From: Oscillospiraceae bacterium
Lineage (GTDB): Bacteria; Bacillota; Clostridia; Oscillospirales; Acutalibacteraceae
Direction: 5' to 3'
Length of the DNA: 64,000 nucleotides
NCBI GenBank assembly: GCA_015066225.1
Contig: SVOT01000002.1
Coordinates: forward strand, 124,001-188,000
Both the position numbers and the translations under genes were made by a program. The notes below the pieces were generated by a model. That model was not told the origin of the DNA. It searched no databases and saw only the letters and a list, made by a program, of their open reading frames with translations. Positions within the stretch are counted from its first letter, which is position 1; every line of letters begins with the position of its first letter. Of the stretch, positions 8,360-17,781 are shown one piece after another.

Positions 8360-10336
8360 TCAGGAGAGTTCAAACTGACCTGTATAGAGCTTGTAGTATT
8401 TTCCTTTTTCTTCAATAAGAGTATCGTGGTCGCCCTTCTCAATGATTTCACCGTTTTCAAGCACCATAATAGCATTGGAGTTTCTGACGGTGGAAAGGCG
8501 GTGGGCAATGACAAAAACCGTTTTACCCTCCATCAGCTTATCCATACCCTTTTCTATAAGTCGTTCTGTTCTTGTGTCAATGGAGCTTGTTGCCTCGTCA
8601 AGAATAAGAACAGGCGGGTCGGCAACGGCGGCTCTTGCGATTGCAAGAAGCTGGCGCTGACCCTGTGACAGGTTGGAGCCGTCACCTGTGAGCATAGTGT
8701 CGTAGCCGTCGGGCAGTCTTGTAATGAAGCTGTCTGCATTTGCTATTTTTGCCGCATTGACAATATCCTCGTGGGTTGCGTCAAGCTTGCCGTAGCGGAT
8801 GTTTTCTTCAACCGTACCTGTGAAAAGGTGGGTATCCTGAAGAACCATTGCAAGTGAACGCCGAAGGTCATCCTTTTTAATTTTCTTTATGTTTATACCG
8901 TCGTAGGTAATTTTACCCTCCTGTATATCATAGAAACGGTTAATAAGGTTTGTGATGGTTGTTTTACCTGCACCGGTTGAGCCGACAAATGCAATTTTCT
9001 GACCGGGCTTTGCATAAAGGGAAACGTTTTTGAGAACGGTCTTTTTACCATCGTATGAAAAGGTAACGTTGTGGAATCTGACGTCACCCTTGAGAAGCGT
9101 GTAGGTAACCGTTCCGTCGGCAGAGTGGGGGTGCTTCCAGGCCCAGGTGCCCGTTCGTGTTTCGGATTCGGTTACGTTGCCGTTTTCGTCAATGGTTGCA
9201 TGAACAAGGGTAACGTAGCCGTTATCCTCCTCGGGAGTTTCGTCAATAATTTCAAAAATTCTTTCTGCACCTGCAAGGGCGGCAAGAATACTGTTCATCT
9301 GCTGTGAAATCATACTGATGGGACGTGAAAACTGTCTTGTATATTGCAGGAATGAAGCAAGTGAGCCGAAAGAAAGAACACCTGCCGCACCGCCGAGAAA
9401 CAAGCCTGTAATACCGCCGGTTGCGGTATCGCCCACCTTGAGAATTATAAATGCACCTAAAGCGGCGGTAGCGGTGAAGTTGACGTAGGAAAGGTTACCC
9501 ATAATGGGCATCAGAATGCTGGCAAAGGTGTGAGCGTTTGTTGCGGCTTTTCTGTAGTTTTCGTTGATTTCATCAAAGGTTTCTTTCGTTTTTTCTTCGC
9601 GGCAGAAAACCTTTACAACCTTTGAGCCCTCAATAAGCTCCTCAATGTAGCCGTTAACTGCGCCAACAGCCATTTGCTGACGGCGGAAAAAGCCGGAGGA
9701 GCGCCCGCCGATAAATTTGATAACGTAAAGCATTACAACAAGCATTACTATGATTAAACAGGTAAGAGCGGGGCTGATATAAAGCATCATAACGAAGATG
9801 CCCACAACAGTAACAAGAGATGTAATTGTCTGAACAAGACCCTGGCTGATTGCTTCACGGATGGTGTCAACATCGTTGGTGAAACGGCTCATAAGCTCAC
9901 CGTGGGTGTGTGTATCAAAATATTTAATCGGTAAATCCTGCAAATGCTCAAAAAGGTCTTTTCTTAAAGTGTTAAGTGTGCCGTGAGAAACGTTGAGCAT
10001 AAGTCTGGAGTAGGTGTATTGAGCCACCGCACCAAGAATATAAATCACACCTAAAATGCAAAGATACTTTATAATTACCGTGAAATCCCTGCTGCCCGAT
10101 GAAAGCATATTACTGATTTCGTTAATAACGGGGCCTAAAAGGTATGTTCCTAAGATGTCTGCAACCGAACTGAAAAGAACAAGCATAAAAACCACTACAA
10201 GCAAGGCTTTTTTCTGTGTAACGTAAGAAAGAAGTCTTAAAAGAGTTTTTTTGGTGTTCTTGGGTTTTTCGAATTTCATTCTGCCGCCCGGACCGGGTCC
10301 GTTACCGTTTGAGCGTTTAACTTGTTTTTCTGCCAC
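8360..10336 (-). CDS. Heterodimeric ABC exporter, consensus-site half-transporter
   Basis: 658 residues: a six-helix type IV exporter membrane domain (about 40-360) and an NBD (about 418-650). Walker A GSTGAGKT is at 452-459, Walker B Asp580 is followed by catalytic Glu581 (LILDEATSS), and the H-loop is His612. The signature is LSQGQ (556-560) instead of LSGGQ. An extra segment of about 50 residues (369-417, with ENGNVTESETRTGTWAWKHP) lies between the domains, as in many clostridial homologues. Partner of the upstream half-transporter gene. It probably exports drugs or lipids; the substrate is unknown. The Gly-rich N-terminus is unremarkable. Confidence 0.9.
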   Translation of the reverse strand: MAEKQVKRSNGNGPGPGGRMKFEKPKNTKKTLLRLLSYVTQKKALLVVVFMLVLFSSVADILGTYLLGPVINEISNMLSSGSRDFTVIIKYLCILGVIYILGAVAQYTYSRLMLNVSHGTLNTLRKDLFEHLQDLPIKYFDTHTHGELMSRFTNDVDTIREAISQGLVQTITSLVTVVGIFVMMLYISPALTCLIIVMLVVMLYVIKFIGGRSSGFFRRQQMAVGAVNGYIEELIEGSKVVKVFCREEKTKETFDEINENYRKAATNAHTFASILMPIMGNLSYVNFTATAALGAFIILKVGDTATGGITGLFLGGAAGVLSFGSLASFLQYTRQFSRPISMISQQMNSILAALAGAERIFEIIDETPEEDNGYVTLVHATIDENGNVTESETRTGTWAWKHPHSADGTVTYTLLKGDVRFHNVTFSYDGKKTVLKNVSLYAKPGQKIAFVGSTGAGKTTITNLINRFYDIQEGKITYDGINIKKIKKDDLRRSLAMVLQDTHLFTGTVEENIRYGKLDATHEDIVNAAKIANADSFITRLPDGYDTMLTGDGSNLSQGQRQLLAIARAAVADPPVLILDEATSSIDTRTERLIEKGMDKLMEGKTVFVIAHRLSTVRNSNAIMVLENGEIIEKGDHDTLIEEKGKYYKLYTGQFELS

Positions 10337-10352
10337 GTGACCTCCTCCTTTC

Positions 10353-12152
10353 TTATTGCTCCATTTTGCCTTCTTGCTGTGAAATATATACTTCTTTGTA
10401 TATTTCGTTTCTTGAAAGCAATTCGTCGTGTGAGCCGATATCGTTTATCTGACCGTCATCTATAACAACTATTCTGTCAGCGTGCTGAACAGAGTTGATT
10501 CTCTGTGCAATTATGATTTTTGTGGTGTCGGGCAAAAGGTTTTTCATACCCTCACGGATTTTTCCGTCGGTTGCGGTGTCAACGGCGCTTGTTGAGTCGT
10601 CAAGAATAAGAATTTTCGGGTTTTTGAGGATAGCTCGTGCAATGCAAAGTCGTTGCTTCTGACCGCCCGAAACATTGACGCCGCCCTGACCCAAATCTGT
10701 CTGATAGCCGTCGGGGAAGCTCATAACAAAATCATCTGCCTGAGCAATTTTTGCGGCGGCACGTATTTCTTCAAGACTTGCGTTTTCATTACCCCAACGA
10801 AGGTTTTCTTCAATTGTACCCGAGAAAAGAATGTTTGTCTGAAGTACCATTGAAACGTTGTCACGAAGATTGTATAGCTTATAGTCCTTTACGTTTCTTC
10901 CGCCAACAAGAACCTCACCCTCGGTTGTGTCATAAAGCCTTGGTATAAGCTGAACAAGGGAGGATTTTGCGCTGCCCGTTGAACCGATGATTCCGATAGT
11001 TTCGCCCGATTTGATGGAAAGGTTAATATCTTTAAGAACCTCCCGTCTGGCATTTTTGCCGTATTTGAAGGAAACGTTTTTAAACTCTATGCTTCCGTCG
11101 TTGACAGTAAGCTTTTCGTCGGCATATGCGTCGTCAATATCAGGTGTCTCTGTGAGAACCTCGTAAACACGGTCCATAGATGCCTTTGACATAACGGACA
11201 TAACAAAAATCATCGAAATGAAAGAAAGTGATATAAAAATCTGCTGAATATATGTTATGAAGCTCATAAGATCGCCGATGAACATATTCCCGTCAATAAT
11301 GAGCTTTGAGCCAATCCAGAGAATAAGGATAATACAAGTGTAAATTGAAACAGACATTATGGGTCCGTTGAAAATTATGAGCTTTTCTGCAAAGATTGAA
11401 GCATCCTTCAGCTCGTCGTTGGAGATTTTAAATTTATCCTTTTCGTGCCTTGCACGCACAAACGCTTTTACAACTCTTGCGGCAATGAGATTTTCCTGAA
11501 TGAACGTGTTGAATTTATCGTATTTCTTAAACATTCTTTTAAAGCGCTTGTGAGCCTTGATGCCGATAAGAAGAATAAGAAAAAGCATAACGGGGGCAAC
11601 GCACATAAAAATAAGTGAAAGCCTTTTGTTTATGCTGAATGCCATAACAATTGCCATTGAGAACATAAGGGGGGAGCGTATAAACATACGAATCGCCATC
11701 ATAAAGGTGTTCTGAATCATTGTTATGTCGGTTGTCATTCGTGTTATAAGTGAGCCTGTTGAAAATTTATCAACGTTGGAGAACGAAAAATCCTGAATTT
11801 TTCGGAAAATTCCAAAGCGCAATTCTGCTCCGAAGCCCATACCCGCCTTTGCGGCAAAAAAAGCTGCAGCCGCACCGCAGGCGAGAGAAATACAAGCCAT
11901 ACCCAGCATAAGAGCACCAAGAGAGATTATAAGGTCTGTGCCCGTTTTACTTGCGAAGCCCAAAGAAATAAGAATTTCTGCAATAAAGCTATCCTTGCTT
12001 TCAAGGGGCTGGCCGCTTATGCCGCAGTCAATAATTACTGACATAAGAAGTGGTATGAGCACTTCAATAAGAACCTCTAAAACAATTGAAACAGGGGAAA
12101 GTATAGCGTATATTTTGTATTTACGGGCATAGCCCGCAAGCTCTTTAATCAT
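10353..12152 (-). CDS. Heterodimeric ABC exporter, degenerate-site half-transporter
   Basis: 599 residues: a six-helix membrane domain (about 10-320) and an NBD (353-599). Walker A GSTGSAKS is at 390-397 and the signature VSGGQ (494-498) is normal. The catalytic glutamate is replaced by Asp519 (LILDDSTSA) and the H-loop His by Gln550 (IIIAQR). These changes match the degenerate-site subunits of heterodimeric exporters such as TM287/288, whose ATP turnover happens mostly at the other site. It overlaps the MarR gene by four bases and is followed 16 bases later by the partner gene, so the three are one operon. Confidence 0.9.
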   Translation of the reverse strand: MIKELAGYARKYKIYAILSPVSIVLEVLIEVLIPLLMSVIIDCGISGQPLESKDSFIAEILISLGFASKTGTDLIISLGALMLGMACISLACGAAAAFFAAKAGMGFGAELRFGIFRKIQDFSFSNVDKFSTGSLITRMTTDITMIQNTFMMAIRMFIRSPLMFSMAIVMAFSINKRLSLIFMCVAPVMLFLILLIGIKAHKRFKRMFKKYDKFNTFIQENLIAARVVKAFVRARHEKDKFKISNDELKDASIFAEKLIIFNGPIMSVSIYTCIILILWIGSKLIIDGNMFIGDLMSFITYIQQIFISLSFISMIFVMSVMSKASMDRVYEVLTETPDIDDAYADEKLTVNDGSIEFKNVSFKYGKNARREVLKDINLSIKSGETIGIIGSTGSAKSSLVQLIPRLYDTTEGEVLVGGRNVKDYKLYNLRDNVSMVLQTNILFSGTIEENLRWGNENASLEEIRAAAKIAQADDFVMSFPDGYQTDLGQGGVNVSGGQKQRLCIARAILKNPKILILDDSTSAVDTATDGKIREGMKNLLPDTTKIIIAQRINSVQHADRIVVIDDGQINDIGSHDELLSRNEIYKEVYISQQEGKMEQ

Positions 12153-12628
12153 TTGCTGCGTCCTCCTTTGCGTTGTATTTCTGCTTTCATTTGAGAATTT
12201 GTGAGGTTTTCCGTGTCGAGATTGTTGTATAATCTCTCAAGGAAAGAACATAATAACCGACATTCTTCCTCAGAAAAGCCTTTGAACATTTCTCTATCGG
12301 TTTCGTCGCAAATGCTTCTGAACTCTGTCAGAATATTTAAACCCTTATCGGTTAAAAAAAGTCTGTTTTTTCTGATATCATCTTTGTCTGTCGAACGTGT
12401 GACGTAGCCGCTTTTTTCAAGCCGTTTTATTGACGTTGCAACACTTGCGGGGGATATATGCAAGCTGTCTGCAAGCTCCTTTTGTGTGCAGGCGGTATGC
12501 TCCTTTATATATTCCAAAATCATCGGTTGACCGTAGTAAAGACCGGCTTTCTGAGCCGATTTTGTAATATGGTAACGATGAATAAGCGAGGTGGAAATGA
12601 GCTTGTGCACCATTTCTCTGTAATTCAT
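12149..12628 (-). CDS. MarR-family transcriptional regulator of the ABC exporter operon
   Basis: 159 residues with a winged helix at about 45-115 (TQKELADSLHISPASVATSIKRLEKSGYVTRSTDKDDIRKNRLFLT). The DxRxxxxxLT wing motif is clear. MarR proteins bind palindromes as dimers and are released by small ligands. It is the first gene of the exporter operon (4-base overlap with the next gene). A perfect 16-bp palindrome lies 18 bases before the start, so autoregulation of exporter expression is likely. The ATG is preceded by GGAGG at correct spacing. Confidence 0.92.
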   Translation of the reverse strand: MNYREMVHKLISTSLIHRYHITKSAQKAGLYYGQPMILEYIKEHTACTQKELADSLHISPASVATSIKRLEKSGYVTRSTDKDDIRKNRLFLTDKGLNILTEFRSICDETDREMFKGFSEEECRLLCSFLERLYNNLDTENLTNSQMKAEIQRKGGRSK

Positions 12629-12645
12629 TAAGCTGACCTCCGAAC

Positions 12646-12661
12646 AGTTAAACGTTTAACT
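12646..12661. promoter_or_regulatory. Probable MarR operator
   Basis: AGTTAAACGTTTAACT is a perfect 16-bp palindrome directly upstream of the MarR ribosome site, in the size and position expected for a MarR dimer site. Confidence 0.65.
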
Positions 12662-12782
12662 TTTATATGATATCACTTTTCTTGGAATTATAGTTCTTAT
12701 TAGGAAAAATAACCGGTTTTTTTAAAAAATATCAAATATATAAGTTTTCGCACAAAAACCATAAATTTGCTATCTACAAATT

Positions 12783-12815
12783 CCACAAAACTATTGTGCA
12801 AATTACACAATGTGG
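12783..12815. repeat. Inverted repeat upstream of the glycogen operon
   Basis: ATTGTG (12793-12798) pairs with CACAAT (12806-12811), and CCACA (12783-12787) with TGTGG (12811-12815). It lies about 50 bases before the glgB -35 element, so it could be an operator. The rest of the 295-base gap is AT-rich without other clear features. Confidence 0.3.
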
Positions 12816-12862
12816 TCTGGAAAATTTTAACTGAGCTTTGAACAAAATATATCAAAATATTC

Positions 12863-12891
12863 TTGAAATGGGGAGTAATTTTTGTTATCAT
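12863..12891 (+). promoter_or_regulatory. Predicted promoter of the glycogen operon
   Basis: TTGAAA (12863-12868), a 17-base spacer and TATCAT (12886-12891), about 30 bases before the glgB start. Confidence 0.65.
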
Positions 12892-12923
12892 TAGAATGAT
12901 GTAATGTATTGTGAGGTGTTGGG

Positions 12924-14855
12924 GTGAAAAACGAAAACGCAAATAACTACAATGATTTTCCGCTTTATGTTTTCCATCAGGGAAAAAACTATAAGGCACA
13001 GGAGTTTCTGGGCGCTCACAAGGTTGAAGAAAACAAATATGTTTTCAGGGTGTGGGCACCGAATGCGGTGAGCGTGGCTGTCAGCGGAACGTTCAACGGT
13101 TGGGACGATAATGCGTCGCCTATGTATCGGCTCAATGATGCCGGAGTGTGGGAAGCATACGTTGAAAATGTCAAAATGTATGATGCATACAAGTTTGTTA
13201 TTGTGGCACAGAACGGAATGCGGCTTTACAAAGCCGACCCTTATGCCACCCACGCAGAAACAAGACCCGCAACGGCTTCGAAAATTTTTGAAAGCAGCTA
13301 TAAATGGCGTGACGGGGCGTGGCTCAAAAAAAGAAAAGCAACCTCCGTTTATAAATCACCGATAAATATTTACGAGGTTCATTTGGGCTCCTGGCGAAAA
13401 TATGGGGATGGAAACAATCTCAGCTACCGTGACCTTGCTAAAGAGCTTGTTGAATATGTAAAGGATATGGGCTATACCCACATTGAGATGATGCCTGTTG
13501 CGGAGCATCCCTTTGACGGCTCCTGGGGTTATCAGGTAACCGGGTATTTTGCCGTAACCTCACGCTTCGGAACACCCGATGACTTTAAATATCTTGTTGA
13601 TGAATGCCACAGGGCAGGAATCGGAGTTATTGTTGACTGGGTGCCCGCACATTTCCCCAAGGATGCCCACGGTCTTGCTGATTTTGACGGCTCTCCCTGT
13701 TACGAGTATGCCGATGTGCGAAAGGGCGAGCATCTCGGGTGGGGCACAAAGGTTTTTGATTATGGCAGAAATGAGGTCAGAAGCTTTCTTATATCAAATG
13801 CCTGCTTCTGGTTTGACGAATACCACATCGACGGCTTGAGAGTTGATGCCGTAGCGTCTATGCTCTACCTTGATTACGGCAGAGATGACGGTCAGTGGAT
13901 TGCCAACGAGAACGGCGGCAACGAAAACCTCGAGGCGGTTGCCTTTATGAAGGAGCTTAACGAAACTGTTTTCCGTGAACACGGTGATGTTATGATGCTT
14001 GCAGAGGAGAGTACCTCGTGGCCCATGGTATCAAAGCCCGTGTTTATGGGCGGTCTCGGCTATAACTTCAAATGGAATATGGGCTGGATGAACGATATTC
14101 TTCGTTACTTCTCCCTTGACGGAATATATAAAAAATTCAATCACGATTTAATAACCTTCTCGTTCTTCTATGCATTCAGCGAAAACTTCGTGCTTCCCAT
14201 TTCACATGATGAGGTGGTTCACGGCAAAGGCTCGTTGATTAACAAAATCCCCGGCAGCTACAATGCAAAATTTGCGGGGGTGAGAGCGTTTTTGGGTTAT
14301 ATGTATGCGCACCCGGGCAAGAAGCTGTTGTTTATGGGCTCGGAATTCGGGCAGTTTATTGAGTGGGACTATAAAAAAGGTCTCGATTGGCTGTTGCTTG
14401 ATTATGAAATGCACGTTCTTCTCAAGGACTACGCAAAAGCCCTTAACAAATTCTATAAAAAGAATTCCCCTATGTGGGAAATCGACTATAGCTGGGAGGG
14501 CTTTGACTGGCTTGTGAGCGATGACAACGAAAACTCCGTTATAGCCTTTACAAGAACGGATGAAAAGGGCGATATGCTCGTTGCGGTTTGCAACTTCACA
14601 CCTGTTCACAGAAAAAGCTACAAAATAGGCGTGCCCAAAAACGATGCCTATGAAATTGTTTTCAATTCGGATGCCGCAAAATTCGGCGGCTCCGGTGAGA
14701 GAATAAAGAAAACCTACAAAACCCAAAAGGGTGAAATGCACGGCAAAGCTCAGTTTATTGACTTGAATTTGCCACCAATGACAACACTTTACCTCAAGCC
14801 CAAGGCACAAGCCGACGGTGAAAAGAAAAGTGGTTGCAAAAAATCAAAGAAATAA
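12924..14855 (+). CDS. glgB: 1,4-alpha-glucan branching enzyme GlgB
   Basis: Adds alpha-1,6 branches to glycogen. The 643-residue product has an N-terminal CBM48 domain ([21 protein letters not shown]) and a GH13 barrel with [12 protein letters not shown] (nucleophile Asp), AEEST (acid/base Glu) and [12 protein letters not shown] (transition-state Asp). The all-beta C-terminal domain ends in a Lys-rich tail. The GTG start follows GAGG by a normal distance. First gene of an operon with spacers of 20 bases or fewer, or overlaps, through glgA. Confidence 0.95.
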   Translation: MKNENANNYNDFPLYVFHQGKNYKAQEFLGAHKVEENKYVFRVWAPNAVSVAVSGTFNGWDDNASPMYRLNDAGVWEAYVENVKMYDAYKFVIVAQNGMRLYKADPYATHAETRPATASKIFESSYKWRDGAWLKKRKATSVYKSPINIYEVHLGSWRKYGDGNNLSYRDLAKELVEYVKDMGYTHIEMMPVAEHPFDGSWGYQVTGYFAVTSRFGTPDDFKYLVDECHRAGIGVIVDWVPAHFPKDAHGLADFDGSPCYEYADVRKGEHLGWGTKVFDYGRNEVRSFLISNACFWFDEYHIDGLRVDAVASMLYLDYGRDDGQWIANENGGNENLEAVAFMKELNETVFREHGDVMMLAEESTSWPMVSKPVFMGGLGYNFKWNMGWMNDILRYFSLDGIYKKFNHDLITFSFFYAFSENFVLPISHDEVVHGKGSLINKIPGSYNAKFAGVRAFLGYMYAHPGKKLLFMGSEFGQFIEWDYKKGLDWLLLDYEMHVLLKDYAKALNKFYKKNSPMWEIDYSWEGFDWLVSDDNENSVIAFTRTDEKGDMLVAVCNFTPVHRKSYKIGVPKNDAYEIVFNSDAAKFGGSGERIKKTYKTQKGEMHGKAQFIDLNLPPMTTLYLKPKAQADGEKKSGCKKSKK

Positions 14856-14875
14856 TAGAAAGGAATGTGATAAAA

Positions 14876-16096
14876 ATGGCAAAAAGAACCGAATGTATTG
14901 CAATGCTTCTTGCGGGTGGTCAGGGCTCAAGGCTCGGCGTTCTCACAAAAAACATTGCAAAGCCTGCCGTGCCTTACGGCGGAAAGTACAGAATTATTGA
15001 CTTCCCCCTTTCAAACTGCGTTAACTCAGGTATTTATACCGTTGGTGTCTTAACACAGTATCAGCCCTTGGAGCTTAACGAGTATATAGGAAGCGGCAGA
15101 CCCTGGGACCTTGACAGAGCAAACGGTGGCGTTCATATCCTTTCACCGTATCAGCAGATTGAGGGTACCGAATGGTATAAAGGCACCGCAAACGCAATTT
15201 ATCAGAACATTCAGTTTATTGACAGATACAACCCTGAATACGTTGCCATCCTTTCGGGTGACCACATCTACAAGATGGATTATGCAAAAATGCTTCAGTT
15301 CCATAAGGAAAAGGATGCGGCTTGTACCATCGCAATGCTTGAGGTTCCGTGGGAAGAGGCGTCACGCTTCGGCCTTATGTTTGTTGATGATGACGGCAGA
15401 ATAACAGCCTTTGAAGAAAAGCCCAAGAATCCCAAGAGCAACAAAGCATCTATGGGTGTTTATATGTTTACCTGGGAAAAGCTCCGTCAGTATCTCATTG
15501 ATGATGAGAATAACCCCGAATCCTCAAATGACTTCGGTAAAAACGTTATCCCCGCAATGCACGAAGCGGGCGAAAGACTCTTTGCCTATGGCTTTGACGG
15601 TTATTGGAAGGACGTTGGAACTATTGACTCCCTGTGGGAGGCTAACCTTGACCTTCTTAATCCCAAGGCAAACATCGATTTGAGCGACCCCTCATGGAAA
15701 ATTTACGGCAGAGGCGGCGTGACCGCTCCCCAGTACGTTTCAGATAAAGCATCTATCGAAAATTCAATTGCGGCTGAGGGCTGTGAAATCGAAGGAAAAA
15801 TTGATTACTCCGTGCTTTTCTCAGACGTTACCGTTGAAGAGGGCGCATTTGTTGACTATTCAATAGTTATGCCCGGTGCAGTTATCAAAAAAGGTGCTGT
15901 TGTTCAATATGCAATGGTTGCTGAAAATGCAGTTATTGAAGAGGGCGCAGTGGTCGGTGAAAACCCCGAAAAATGTGACAATCTTGAAAATTGGGGTGTC
16001 AGCGTTGTTGGTGCCGGTGTTACAGTCGGCAAAAATGCCGTTGTAAAAGCTCAGTCAATGATTTCTGAAGATGTTAAGGAGGGCGAAACAGTATGA
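14876..16096 (+). CDS. glgC: Glucose-1-phosphate adenylyltransferase, catalytic subunit GlgC
   Basis: Makes ADP-glucose from ATP and glucose-1-phosphate, the committed glycogen step. 406 residues. The pyrophosphorylase signature [11 protein letters not shown] is intact, with [32 protein letters not shown] and [16 protein letters not shown] following. A left-handed beta-helix of hexapeptide repeats forms the C-terminus. In-frame start codons exist upstream inside glgB, but AAGGA lies 11 bases before ATG 14876 and [15 protein letters not shown] is a normal N-terminus. Overlaps glgD by four bases. Confidence 0.95.
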   Translation: MAKRTECIAMLLAGGQGSRLGVLTKNIAKPAVPYGGKYRIIDFPLSNCVNSGIYTVGVLTQYQPLELNEYIGSGRPWDLDRANGGVHILSPYQQIEGTEWYKGTANAIYQNIQFIDRYNPEYVAILSGDHIYKMDYAKMLQFHKEKDAACTIAMLEVPWEEASRFGLMFVDDDGRITAFEEKPKNPKSNKASMGVYMFTWEKLRQYLIDDENNPESSNDFGKNVIPAMHEAGERLFAYGFDGYWKDVGTIDSLWEANLDLLNPKANIDLSDPSWKIYGRGGVTAPQYVSDKASIENSIAAEGCEIEGKIDYSVLFSDVTVEEGAFVDYSIVMPGAVIKKGAVVQYAMVAENAVIEEGAVVGENPEKCDNLENWGVSVVGAGVTVGKNAVVKAQSMISEDVKEGETV

Positions 16097-17211
16097 TGCC
16101 GAAAAATGTTTTGGGAATAATTTATTCCAACTCTTATGATGCTTCTCTCGGTTCGCTCACAGCAAGGCGAACAATGGGCTCCGTGCCCTTCGGCGGCAGA
16201 TACCGTCTTATCGATTTCGCTCTTTCAAACCTTGTTAACTGTGGTGTTGCAAAGGTGGGCGTTATCACAAACAGCAATTTCCATTCTCTTATGGACCACG
16301 TCGGAAGCGGCAGACCCTGGGACCTTTCAAGAAAGGTTGACGGTTTATTTATGCTTCCGCCCTTTACCGCAAATGCGGCAGAGCACAGCGGAAACGACAG
16401 AATAGATGCTCTCGGCAGAATTATGAGCTTTATTTCCTCTTCAAAGCAGGAATACGTTCTTCTTATGGATTCAAACTTCGTCTGCAATATGGACCTTTCA
16501 AAAATGTTTGATTTCCATTCACAGAAAAATGCAGATATTACTGTGGCTTATTCAAACGGCAAGCTCCCCGCACTTGAGAAAATGATGGCTCTCGGCCTTG
16601 ATGATAACAGCCGTATTACAAGCGTGGGCATTGATGTTAAAACCGAAAGCGACGTTAATTATGCAGTTAACACAATTCTTATAAGAAAAGCCCTTTTAGA
16701 AAGACTTATCGGCGACGCAAGAAGCTATAACCACACAAACTTTGAAAAGGATATTATCCAGAATAATGTGTCTCACCTTAATATCTATGGCTACAAGGTT
16801 GAGGGCTGGAACTGCACAATAGACAGTCTTCAGACATACTACGATGCAAATATGGCACTTCTTAATAAAGAATGCAGAAAAGACCTTTTTGCACCCGATC
16901 ACCCGATTCTTACAAAGGTCCGCAACGATATGCCTGTTGTTTACGGCCTCAATTCACAATGCCACAATTCATTGGTTGCTGACGGCTGCCAGATTGAGGG
17001 CACTGTTAAAAACTGCATCGTTTTCCGTGGTGTAAGAGTTGCAAAAGGCGCGGTTGTTGAAAACTCAATTCTTATGCAGGACGCTTTTGTAGGTGAGGAT
17101 GCAAAGCTCAATTGCGTTATTATGGATAAAAACACAGTTGTTACACCTAAGAAAAACCTTAGCGGTGACAAGAGCTATCCTCTTTATATCGGTAAGAAAA
17201 TCGTTATCTGA
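16093..17211 (+). CDS. glgD: ADP-glucose pyrophosphorylase regulatory subunit GlgD
   Basis: 372 residues, homologous to GlgC. The nucleotide-binding loop GGxGSRL is lost and reads [20 protein letters not shown], so the subunit is expected to be catalytically weak and to form a regulated heterotetramer with GlgC, as known in Firmicutes. [18 protein letters not shown] and GSGRPWDL remain, followed by a C-terminal beta-helix. It overlaps glgC by four bases (ATGA), consistent with equal production of the two partners. Confidence 0.93.
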   Translation: MMPKNVLGIIYSNSYDASLGSLTARRTMGSVPFGGRYRLIDFALSNLVNCGVAKVGVITNSNFHSLMDHVGSGRPWDLSRKVDGLFMLPPFTANAAEHSGNDRIDALGRIMSFISSSKQEYVLLMDSNFVCNMDLSKMFDFHSQKNADITVAYSNGKLPALEKMMALGLDDNSRITSVGIDVKTESDVNYAVNTILIRKALLERLIGDARSYNHTNFEKDIIQNNVSHLNIYGYKVEGWNCTIDSLQTYYDANMALLNKECRKDLFAPDHPILTKVRNDMPVVYGLNSQCHNSLVADGCQIEGTVKNCIVFRGVRVAKGAVVENSILMQDAFVGEDAKLNCVIMDKNTVVTPKKNLSGDKSYPLYIGKKIVI

Positions 17212-17230
17212 CAGATTGTGAGGTGTGATT

Positions 17231-17761
17231 ATGGGATGCTGTCCCGTTTGCGGTTGCAAAACAGACGACCTTGATTTTATTACAAAAAAAATCGGCGACA
17301 AGGAGGAGAAAATCTGCTCCTTCTGCCAAAGACAGTTGGGTGGCTTTTCTGAGGGAAGTGTCCCTACCGAAGCACAGCTGAGGTGGCTTAATGCGGTCAT
17401 ATCAAAAGAGGTTGACCGCCCTGATAATATTACTTCATATCTTTTGGAATTGAACAAAAGAAATATACCGCAGGAGCCTGTTCAGGCTGTTCCGCAGGGC
17501 TTTGTGCCACAACAGCCACCAATGCAGACAGCACCGTTCAGCGTCGGTGCAAATCCTGTAGCAATTGAAGAGCTCAAGCAACGAATCACGGCGCTTGAAA
17601 ATGAAATTATTTCAATGAAGCGCAAGCAGATGATAAAAACCATTATAGAGCTTGGTGTTCCCGTGGTGCTTGCCATAATTATTGTTATCGTGTTCTTCTC
17701 AAGCGGTCTTTTCGATGCTTTACAGGATTTCACAGAAATGTTCCAATCTGATTTTATGTGA
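17231..17761 (+). CDS. Unknown zinc-ribbon, coiled-coil, single-membrane-span protein
   Basis: About 176 residues, not recognised as a named family. Visible parts in order: an N-terminal four-Cys zinc ribbon (CCPVCGC, then CSFCQRQLGG); a helical stretch; a Pro/Gln-rich linker (QEPVQAVPQGFVPQQPPMQ); a short coiled coil (IEELKQRITALENEIISMKRKQ); one hydrophobic span (about 144-163); and a short acidic tail ending SDFM. ATG 17231 is preferred over GTG 17225, which overlaps the ribosome site GAGGTG. It lies between glgD and glgA with 19-20 base gaps, so it is co-expressed with glycogen synthesis. Cytosolic ribbon and linker facing in is inference. Confidence 0.8.
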   Translation: MGCCPVCGCKTDDLDFITKKIGDKEEKICSFCQRQLGGFSEGSVPTEAQLRWLNAVISKEVDRPDNITSYLLELNKRNIPQEPVQAVPQGFVPQQPPMQTAPFSVGANPVAIEELKQRITALENEIISMKRKQMIKTIIELGVPVVLAIIIVIVFFSSGLFDALQDFTEMFQSDFM

Positions 17762-17781
17762 TTTTTTACGGAGGTTTAAAA

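Noticed and set aside
14202-14810. Open frame of about 200 codons on the minus strand
   Set aside because: Shadow of glgB; the sense frame carries all catalytic motifs.
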